From Synechococcus sp. MU1642 (GTDB lineage: Bacteria; Cyanobacteriota; Cyanobacteriia; PCC-6307; Cyanobiaceae), in NCBI RefSeq assembly GCF_020514115.1, contig NZ_VTKZ01000005.1, positions 62,001-126,000 of the forward strand: a stretch of DNA of 64,000 bases. The letters are read 5' to 3'. The notes below the pieces were generated by a model. It was not told where the DNA came from and did not search any database. It was given only the letters and a program-made list of their open reading frames with translations. Made by a program: the position numbers and the translations under genes. This document shows, in pieces, positions 58,149 to 64,000 of the stretch; position 1 is the stretch's first letter, and each line of letters starts with the position of its first letter.

Positions 58149-58557
58149 TCCTCAGGCCTCCATTTCGCTGACAAACAGCCTCCACAAATCATGGTGGTTT
58201 TTGTCATCCGATCCCGGTGAAGTAAGACTTCATCGGGATCATTTTTGTGTGTCGTGGCCACATTCGGCGCGATCACGGAGATCGCAGTGATGCCAAGGCT
58301 TCTCCGCGGAACAGACGCGCCGTGAAGAACTGTTACCCGGCCAAAATTCCCTGGCCATCGCCAGCGCAGAATGCAGCAGCCGAATCCAAGGGAGCGAGCT
58401 CACCGCGGTCAGTGTTGACCGATGTGAACAAGTCTCACTCCCAACGCTTCGACCCCCTGTCTCAGCCTTTAGTCTGTGACGCGATCCCCCGGGATCACCC
58501 CTTATTCACCGGATACCGGTCTCCTACGGGCGGCCGCTTGTTTCGAGGCAGAACTGC
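58149..58557. other. apcE-apcA intergenic region: terminator plus upstream region of apcA
   Basis: No gene is seen in these 409 bases. The first 100 bases hold the apcE terminator hairpin. The remaining 310 bases must carry the apcABC promoter and a long leader. A GTGTTGACCGATGTGAACAAG stretch near 58410 contains a TTGACC -35-like element, but no convincing -10 box at standard spacing could be assigned by eye. Confidence 0.5.
58210..58246 (+). terminator. Strong hairpin terminator after apcE
   Basis: Bases 58210-58222 (GATCCCGGTGAAG) pair over 13 positions, with one G-T pair, with 58228-58240 (CTTCATCGGGATC) around a five-base loop; ATTTTT follows. It lies 61 bases after the apcE stop. Confidence 0.9.
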
Positions 58558-59043
58558 ATGAGCATCGTCTCCAACTCGATCATCAACGCGGACGCCGAAG
58601 CCCGCTACCTCAGCCCTGGCGAACTCGACCAGATCAAAGCCTTCGTAACCGGCGGTCAACGCCGTCTGCGTGTGGCCCAGGTCCTGTGCGAGAGCCGTGA
58701 GCGCATCGTCAAGCAGGCTGGTGGTCAGCTGTTCCAGAAGCGTCCCGACGTCATCTCACCCGGCGGCAACGCTTACGGCGAAGAGATGACCGCCACATGT
58801 CTTCGCGACATGGACTACTACCTCCGTCTTGTTACCTACGGCATCGTTGCCGGTGACGTCACTCCGATCGAAGAGATCGGCGTGATCGGCGCGAAAGAGC
58901 TCTATCGCTCCCTGGGCACCCCCCTCGAAGCATTGGCCGAATCCGTGCGCGAGATGAAGATCGTCGCCATGGGCCTCCTCACCGGAGCCGACGCAGAGGA
59001 AGCCGGCACCTACTTCGACTACGTGGTTGGCGCCCTCGCCTGA
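58558..59043 (+). CDS. apcA: Allophycocyanin alpha subunit
   Basis: ApcA is a core biliprotein. The 161-residue product begins [20 protein letters not shown] and carries the phycocyanobilin-binding Cys81 in [18 protein letters not shown], with [12 protein letters not shown] before it. It is the first gene of apcA-apcB-apcC, 39 bases before apcB. Confidence 0.98.
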   Translation: MSIVSNSIINADAEARYLSPGELDQIKAFVTGGQRRLRVAQVLCESRERIVKQAGGQLFQKRPDVISPGGNAYGEEMTATCLRDMDYYLRLVTYGIVAGDVTPIEEIGVIGAKELYRSLGTPLEALAESVREMKIVAMGLLTGADAEEAGTYFDYVVGALA

Positions 59044-59082
59044 ACCGCTCGCTGATTTCCCCTCTCGTCTCCTCACCGATCC

Positions 59083-59571
59083 ATGCAAGACGCCATCACC
59101 AACGTCATCAACAAGTCGGACGTCCAGGGGCTTTACCTGGACACGGCTTCGATGGGCAGCCTCGAGTCGTATTTCGCCAGTGGTGAACTGCGTGTGCGCG
59201 CTGCTGCCACCATCAGCGCTAACGCTTCGGCCATCATCCGTGATGCCGTTGCCAAGGCCCTGCTGTACTCGGACATCACCCGTCCTGGCGGCAACATGTA
59301 CACCACCCGCCGCTACGCCGCCTGCATCCGCGACCTGGACTACTACCTGCGGTATTCCACCTACGCCATGCTGGCTGGAGACACCTCGATCCTCGACGAG
59401 CGTGTTCTGAACGGCCTCAAGGAGACCTACAACTCCCTGGGTGTTCCCATCGGCGCTACCGTTCAGGCCATCCAAGCCATGAAGGAAGTCACCGCCGGAC
59501 TTGTCGGCCCTGACGCCGGCAAGGAAATGGGTGTCTATTTCGACTACATCTGCTCCGGCCTCGGCAACTGA
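59083..59571 (+). CDS. apcB: Allophycocyanin beta subunit
   Basis: The 162-residue product pairs with ApcA in core trimers. It has [20 protein letters not shown], the Asn of [18 protein letters not shown] (usually methylated in this family) and the phycocyanobilin-binding Cys81 in [13 protein letters not shown]. It lies five bases before apcC. Confidence 0.98.
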   Translation: MQDAITNVINKSDVQGLYLDTASMGSLESYFASGELRVRAAATISANASAIIRDAVAKALLYSDITRPGGNMYTTRRYAACIRDLDYYLRYSTYAMLAGDTSILDERVLNGLKETYNSLGVPIGATVQAIQAMKEVTAGLVGPDAGKEMGVYFDYICSGLGN

Positions 59572-59576
59572 GCCCC

Positions 59577-59777
59577 ATGCGGTTGTTCAAAGTCACCGCC
59601 TGCATCCCCAGTCCTGAAAAGGTTCGGACGCAGCGCGAATTGCAGAACACCTTCTTCACCAAGTGGGTGCCCTACGACAGTTGGTTCGCTGAACAACAGC
59701 GCATCCAAAAGCAGGGCGGCCGCATCATCAAGGTGGAGCTCTGCACCGGGGGTCAGCAGGTCAACGTCGGCAACTGA
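59577..59777 (+). CDS. apcC: Phycobilisome core small linker (LC)
   Basis: The 66-residue linker caps allophycocyanin trimers in the core. MRLFKVTACIPSPEKVRTQR and the ending GGRIIKVELCTGGQQVNVGN match the CpcD/ApcC linker domain. It ends the apcABC operon. Confidence 0.98.
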   Translation: MRLFKVTACIPSPEKVRTQRELQNTFFTKWVPYDSWFAEQQRIQKQGGRIIKVELCTGGQQVNVGN

Positions 59778-59797
59778 ACTCCGCTCCAAAGTGAATT

Positions 59798-59826
59798 GAA
59801 AGCCCGGTTAAAACCGGGCTTTTTTA
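59798..59826 (+). terminator. Rho-independent terminator of apcA-apcB-apcC
   Basis: AAGCCCGGTT at 59800-59809 pairs with AACCGGGCTT at 59812-59821 and runs into more T. The outermost pairs overlap the T-run; the stem is near perfect. Confidence 0.95.
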
Positions 59827-59833
59827 TTGGCCA

Positions 59834-60640
59834 TCAACCGTGGAGGGTCTGCACCACCAAAGCATCGAGATCCGGAAGAACAGCGGCATTCCCCTCCCCC
59901 AACCAGAGCACATACTCATGATTGCCGGCAGGCCCGGTAATCGGCGAAGCCACCAAACCCTGGGGCTGCCAACCCGACTCTGCCGCCGCTGCAATCACAG
60001 ATTCAATGGCATCCCGGTGGGCCGCAGGGTCACGCACCACGCCCCCCTTACCGACGCGGCTCTTGCCCACCTCAAACTGCGGCTTCACCAGCACAAGCGC
60101 ATCGGTGTCGGGCCCCCGCAACAACCGGCGCAATGCAGGAAGAATCAGCCGCAGTGAAATGAACGACACATCGGTAACAGCCAAACTGGGCCAGGGGTCG
60201 TCGGCCCCATAGAGATCGTCAGGCTGCAGATGGCGCAGGTTGGTGCGTTCCCGCAGCACCACCCGTTCGTCTGTACGCAGGCTCCAGGCCGTCTGGCCGT
60301 AGCCCACATCAACGCCATAAACACAAGTAGCGCCGTGCTGCAGCAGACAATCGGTGAAGCCCCCGGTGGAGATGCCGCCATCCAGGCAGACCCGCCCCTC
60401 CACCCGCACAGGGAAGACCTTCAAGCCCGCCAGAAGTTTTTCGCCCCCTCGAGAAACAAAGCGAGGGGGCTGCTCCACCCGCAGTTCTCGCTCCGGCGTC
60501 ACCTCCATGCCGGGCTTATCCAACAGGGTCCCGGCACCATCACGAACCTTGCCAGCACGAATCAATTGCTGCGCCTGTTGGCGTGAACTGACCAATCCAC
60601 GGGTCAGGAGTTCCAGATCAAGACGCTGTTTGGACGCCAT
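59834..60640 (-). CDS. tlyA: TlyA-family RNA 2'-O-methyltransferase / hemolysin-like protein
   Basis: From ATG 60640 (MASKQRLDLELLTRGLVSSR) the product is 268 residues. An N-terminal S4 domain (about 1-62) precedes an FtsJ/RrmJ-like fold with RFVSRGGEKLLAGLKVF, CLDGGISTGGFTDCLL, VDVGYGQTAW and VTDVSFISLRLILPAL. Family members methylate 16S and 23S rRNA ribose in mycobacteria; others keep the name hemolysin. The longer frame to 60757 gives unlike residues and is rejected. It converges on apcC. Confidence 0.93.
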   Translation of the reverse strand: MASKQRLDLELLTRGLVSSRQQAQQLIRAGKVRDGAGTLLDKPGMEVTPERELRVEQPPRFVSRGGEKLLAGLKVFPVRVEGRVCLDGGISTGGFTDCLLQHGATCVYGVDVGYGQTAWSLRTDERVVLRERTNLRHLQPDDLYGADDPWPSLAVTDVSFISLRLILPALRRLLRGPDTDALVLVKPQFEVGKSRVGKGGVVRDPAAHRDAIESVIAAAAESGWQPQGLVASPITGPAGNHEYVLWLGEGNAAVLPDLDALVVQTLHG

Positions 60641-60736
60641 TGCGACATAAAAGCAGACCGATCCCGAAGAAAACCGGCGATCCAGCGGCTGCAGCGTGTT
60701 CTGCCTAGAGGATTTTGCCAATTCGCGTCGAGGGAC

Positions 60737-60937
60737 GTGTCCAGCCACCGACCCCAACCCGCCAAGGTGGTGCCGCTGTTGCGGCCGGGGAGCTTTGTGC
60801 GGCTTGATAACCAGCCCTCCGACCTACCTCCCTTCCAGGTGCTCCACTGCCGTGGGGGACGTTGCTGGGTTCGCCAGCAATCATGGGGATCCCATGTGCA
60901 GTGGGAAGTTGAGCATGAGCGGTTGAACGTTGCGTGA
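60737..60937 (+). CDS. Small conserved hypothetical protein
   Basis: From GTG 60737 the product is 66 residues: KVVPLLRPGSFVRLDNQPSD, then FQVLHCRGGRCWVRQQSWG and HVQWEVEHERLNVA. The composition (Trp, Arg, Cys pairs, SH3-like strands) looks like a genuine small beta domain, perhaps RNA- or protein-binding. It is divergent from tlyA (96 bases) and precedes ftsW by 109 bases. I do not recognise the family. Confidence 0.7.
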   Translation: MSSHRPQPAKVVPLLRPGSFVRLDNQPSDLPPFQVLHCRGGRCWVRQQSWGSHVQWEVEHERLNVA

Positions 60938-61046
60938 GCGAAGTTGCTGCTCACCAAGTCCTGCAAAGACTCCCAGATAACAATTCTGTTCAATCAGTGT
61001 CTTGGCAAGGCAACTATTTCACGGCTCAATGGAGCTTTGACGCTGT

Positions 61047-62285
61047 TTGAGCAAACGTTTGGGTCAAGCGACAGCCCTACAAAGAACTTTTAGACGACGG
61101 GGTAGACAAGAGACTCAGAAGTCGGCTCTGGTCCAGCGGCTGCTGCCCTTACCGTGGCAGCTCTGGCCAGCAGAAGCTCGCCTGCTGATGGGGCTTGCCG
61201 GGTTCTGGAGTGTGGCAGGGCTGGTGGTGTTGGCGTCCGCCAGTTGGTGGGTGGCCCTACGGGAAATGGGCGACGGCGGCTTTTACCTCAAACGGCAGGC
61301 GATCTGGCTGATGGCCAGCTGGAGTCTGCTGGCCATCACGATCTCCACAAGCTTGCGGCGCTGGCTGCGCTGGTCAGGCCCGGGACTGTGGATGGGCTGC
61401 CTTCTGATCGCCGCCACATTGGTGATGGGCACCACAGTGAACGGCGCCAGCCGCTGGCTGGTGCTGGGGCCACTACAGATGCAGCCTTCGGAGCTGGTGA
61501 AACCCTTTGTGGTGCTGCAGGCCGCCAACCTGTTCGCCCCCTGGAACCGAATGAGCCTCGACCAGAAGCTGCTATGGCTCGGCAGCTTCGGCGGGCTGCT
61601 GCTGCTGATCCTCAAGCAGCCCAACCTCTCCACTGCAGCCCTGATGGGACTCACCCTCTGGATGGTGGCCATGGCCGGCGGCCTGCGCTGGCGCAGCCTT
61701 CTGGGCACCGCTTTGGCGGGATCGCTGCTGGGCACCGCCAGCATCCTGGTCAATGAATACCAGCGCATCCGGGTGGTGTCGTTTCTGGATCCCTGGAACG
61801 ACCCGATGGGCGATGGCTATCAACTGGTGCAGAGCCTGCTGGCGATCGGATCAGGCGGTTGGATGGGGCAGGGCTATGGCCTCTCAACCCAGAAGCTCCA
61901 ATACCTGCCGATCCAGAGCACCGACTTCATCTATGCAGTGTTCGCCGAGGAATTTGGATTTGTGGGCTCGGTGCTGCTGCTGCTGTTCCTGATGCTGGTG
62001 GCCTGGGTGGGGCTGCGGGTGGCCCTGCGTTGCCGCAGCAACCAGGCAAGGCTCGTGGCCATCGGCTGCACCACGATCCTAGTGGGCCAGTCGATTCTCA
62101 ACATTGCGGTGGCCTCTGGGGCGATGCCCACCACCGGTCTGCCGCTGCCCTTGATCAGCTACGGCGGCAACTCACTGATGTCGAGCCTGGTGATCCTGGG
62201 GCTGCTGATCCGCTGTTCGCTGGAATCCACAGGCTTGATCGGGGGGCGATCCAACAAGCGACAACGGTCCGTGCGCCAACGCTGA
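61047..62285 (+). CDS. ftsW: FtsW/RodA-type peptidoglycan glycosyltransferase (cell division)
   Basis: The 412-residue SEDS protein has about ten membrane helices. The key stretch NGASRWLVLGPLQMQPSELVK near residue 132, QPNLSTAALMGLTL, RIRVVSFLDPWNDPMGDGYQ and the C-terminal GLPLPLISYGGNSLMSSL are the FtsW signatures. SEDS proteins polymerise lipid II. The start is TTG 61047 (MSKRLGQATA). A basic N-terminal tail of about 40 residues precedes the first helix. ccdA follows 54 bases later. Confidence 0.95.
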   Translation: MSKRLGQATALQRTFRRRGRQETQKSALVQRLLPLPWQLWPAEARLLMGLAGFWSVAGLVVLASASWWVALREMGDGGFYLKRQAIWLMASWSLLAITISTSLRRWLRWSGPGLWMGCLLIAATLVMGTTVNGASRWLVLGPLQMQPSELVKPFVVLQAANLFAPWNRMSLDQKLLWLGSFGGLLLLILKQPNLSTAALMGLTLWMVAMAGGLRWRSLLGTALAGSLLGTASILVNEYQRIRVVSFLDPWNDPMGDGYQLVQSLLAIGSGGWMGQGYGLSTQKLQYLPIQSTDFIYAVFAEEFGFVGSVLLLLFLMLVAWVGLRVALRCRSNQARLVAIGCTTILVGQSILNIAVASGAMPTTGLPLPLISYGGNSLMSSLVILGLLIRCSLESTGLIGGRSNKRQRSVRQR

Positions 62286-62339
62286 ACCTGGTCTAACGAT
62301 CGGCTTGCCTGGATAGGCTTTACGCATTCAAGGGCACCT

Positions 62340-63053
62340 GTGGACCTGCTGCTGCTCTCCGATTTGGCCCAGAGCAGCGAACAGCTGCTGCAGCGCGCCC
62401 TGGCGGATCCAGGTCCACTGACGCTGGCGCTGGTGTTTGGTGGCGGCGCCCTAACCAGCCTCGGGCCGTGTTCCCTGTCATTGCTACCGGTGACACTCGC
62501 CTACCTCGCGGGCTTCGAGGATGGACAACCAGCGTGGCAGCGCAGCCTCGCCTTCTGCAGCGGCATCGTCGGCGCCCTGGTGGTGCTGGGAAGCATCAGC
62601 GGACTGCTGGGCAGGATCTACGGCCAAGTGCCGTCACTGATCCCCACATTGGTGGCGATCCTGGCTGTGGCGATGGGGCTCAACCTGCTGGGAGTGCTGC
62701 GGATTCCACTGCCCAGTGGTCCGGATCCAGAGCAGTGGCGTCAGAAGGTACCGGCCCCGCTGGCGCCGGTTGCGGCAGGACTGGCCTTTGGACTGGCGGC
62801 CTCACCCTGTACCACCCCCGTGTTGGCGGTGCTGCTGGGCTGGATTGCCCAGAGCGGTCGCCCACTGGCGGGAGTGGTCCTGCTCAGCAGCTTCGGCATC
62901 GGCCAAGTTCTGCCCCTGCTGCTGGCGGGCACCTTTGCAGCAGCCATTCCCAAACTGCTAGCCCTGCGGGGCATCAGCCGCTGGGTGCCGCCAGCTAGTG
63001 GTGTGGTGCTGCTCACCAGCGGCCTGCTGACCCTGCTGGCCCGCTGGAGCTGA
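62340..63053 (+). CDS. ccdA: CcdA/DsbD-type thiol-disulfide transmembrane protein
   Basis: CcdA passes electrons from cytosolic thioredoxin across the thylakoid membrane for cytochrome c maturation. The 237-residue protein has about six membrane helices and the two redox Cys in [18 protein letters not shown] (near residue 43) and [15 protein letters not shown] (near 158). It starts at GTG 62340 and its stop overlaps the ccs1 start (TGATG), placing it in a system II cytochrome c assembly unit. Confidence 0.93.
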   Translation: MDLLLLSDLAQSSEQLLQRALADPGPLTLALVFGGGALTSLGPCSLSLLPVTLAYLAGFEDGQPAWQRSLAFCSGIVGALVVLGSISGLLGRIYGQVPSLIPTLVAILAVAMGLNLLGVLRIPLPSGPDPEQWRQKVPAPLAPVAAGLAFGLAASPCTTPVLAVLLGWIAQSGRPLAGVVLLSSFGIGQVLPLLLAGTFAAAIPKLLALRGISRWVPPASGVVLLTSGLLTLLARWS

Positions 63054-64000
63054 TGGGGATGGTGCTACTAAAACGCATGGCCGCCTTGCTCAGCGATCTA
63101 CGGCTGGCCATTGTGTTGCTGCTGCTAATTGCCCTGGCGAGTGCCGTGGGCACCGGCATCCCCCAGGGGGATCCGCCCTCCAGCTACATCGATGCCTATG
63201 CCGACACCCCCTGGCTGGGGTTGCTCAACGGCGAGCAGGTGCTGCAATTGCAGCTCGATCATGTGTATTCCAGCGGCTGGTTTCTGGCACTACTGGCGTG
63301 GCTGGGGCTCGCCCTGATCCTCTGCAGTTGGCGCCGTCAGTGGCCAGCCCTAATGGCGGCCCGGCGCTGGATCGACTACCGCACCACACGCCAGCTGAGC
63401 AAATTGGCCATCGCCGAAAGCCAGCCCTGCCCTGACCCCAGCCAGGGGCTGACGCAGCTGGAGACGGTGCTGCGGGCCAGCGGATGGGAGGTGCAACGCA
63501 AGCCACAACGGCTTGCGGCTCGGCGCGGCGCCATCGGCAGGGTGGGGCCCCTACTCGTTCACACCGGCCTGGTGCTGCTGATGATTGGCGCGGCCTGGGG
63601 AGCCCTGGCGGGAAACCGCCTTGAGCGCTTCCTGGCCCCCGGCCGCAGCCTCGATCTGCTCGATCGCGATGGCACCAGTCAGCTAACGATCACCCTGGAT
63701 CGCTTCGCCATCGATCGGGACCCGGCCGGCCGAACGGAACAGTTCCGCTCAGCTCTGAAGCTGCAGGGACCCAACCAAAGCTTGGATGCCGAGATCAGCG
63801 TCAATCACCCACTGCGGCACCGGGGCATCACCATTTATCAGGCAGATTGGTCGCTCGCAACGATCAGCCTGCAGATCGGGCGCAGCCCCGTGCTGGAGCT
63901 GCCGTTGCAGACCTATCCTGAGCTGGGTGATCAGGTCTGGGGCCTGGTGCTGCCAACCCGCCCGGATGGCACGGAACCGGTGTTTCTGAGCCTGGAGAGC
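63053..64000 (+). CDS. ccs1: Cytochrome c biogenesis protein Ccs1/ResB (N-terminal part, cut by window edge)
   Basis: The frame runs 316 codons from ATG 63053 to base 64000 without a stop. Three membrane helices are visible near residues 12-32, 77-95 and 175-200 ([40 protein letters not shown]), with [18 protein letters not shown] between and a large soluble loop after. This is the ResB/Ccs1 pattern; with CcsA it carries haem and joins it to apocytochromes (such as PsbV here). The start overlaps the ccdA stop. Confidence 0.93.
   Translation, partial: MGMVLLKRMAALLSDLRLAIVLLLLIALASAVGTGIPQGDPPSSYIDAYADTPWLGLLNGEQVLQLQLDHVYSSGWFLALLAWLGLALILCSWRRQWPALMAARRWIDYRTTRQLSKLAIAESQPCPDPSQGLTQLETVLRASGWEVQRKPQRLAARRGAIGRVGPLLVHTGLVLLMIGAAWGALAGNRLERFLAPGRSLDLLDRDGTSQLTITLDRFAIDRDPAGRTEQFRSALKLQGPNQSLDAEISVNHPLRHRGITIYQADWSLATISLQIGRSPVLELPLQTYPELGDQVWGLVLPTRPDGTEPVFLSLES

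Overview
The window is a chromosomal segment of a marine picocyanobacterium, most likely a phycobilisome-bearing Synechococcus. It carries allophycocyanin core genes (apcE, apcA, apcB, apcC), psbV, petF, a complete kaiA-kaiB-kaiC clock, nblS, both ATP synthase clusters and several cyanobacteria-only families (DUF1818, DUF2811, PSRP-3/Ycf65, FtrV). Keeping both kaiA and allophycocyanin argues against Prochlorococcus. Coding density is very high, many neighbours overlap by 1 to 4 bases, and I see no insertion sequence, prophage, CRISPR array or rRNA. Species identity is inferred from gene content, not from a search.

Layout. 1-2721: minus-strand Omp85 gene (cut by the window edge), purC and an exported hypothetical. 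2780-6150: purD then the sensor kinase nblS, converging on the clock genes kaiA-kaiB-kaiC (9002 to 6152, minus). 9135-9812: rplU-rpmA. 9895-15196: methyltransferase, truB, yebC, a Nif11-like small protein, nagB and a SpoIID/LytB protein. 15202-17586: rnz, psbV, a Cys-containing hypothetical and petF. 17735-21597: serA-prmA (minus), then a membrane hypothetical and an S4 RNA-binding protein. 21673-24416: tRNA-Val(GAC), murD, an EVE protein and a membrane protein. 24368-28672: DUF2811, DUF1818, rpoZ, a divergent Hsp70 with a membrane-anchored partner, and ftrV. 28656-31183: pyrR, gpmI, secG. 31184-31964: an AT-rich stretch with a possible ribbon-helix-helix protein. 32168-34188: groES-groEL under a CIRCE operator, divergent from atpD-atpC (34411-36356). 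36522-38251: PSRP-3, a HAD phosphatase with no ordinary start codon, and a decayed ChaA-type antiporter gene. 38223-45407: pepP, then CNNM-family protein, GTPase, nadD, nadE, ald. 45404-48129: a tightly packed minus-strand set (2OG-Fe(II) oxygenase, [2Fe-2S] ferredoxin, 61-residue protein, DUF3326, SEC-C/YchJ). 48222-53867: atp1-atpB-atpE-atpG(b')-atpF-atpH-atpA-atpG. 53881-55050: methyltransferase. 55197-59777: apcE, apcA, apcB, apcC. 59834-64000: tlyA, a small hypothetical, ftsW, ccdA and ccs1 (cut by the window edge).

Most genes serve photosynthesis and energy (phycobilisome core, PSII cytochrome c550, ferredoxin, FtrV, F1Fo ATP synthase, cytochrome c maturation), timing and light/stress signalling (Kai, NblS), and housekeeping (purines, NAD, serine, peptidoglycan, ribosome, chaperonin). 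The parts most worth a second look are the five-gene redox-like set at 45404-48129, the Hsp70-like plus membrane-protein pair at 25926-28420, the HAD/ChaA decay zone at 37101-38251, the AT-rich stretch at 31184-31964, and the three-gene kai arrangement facing nblS.
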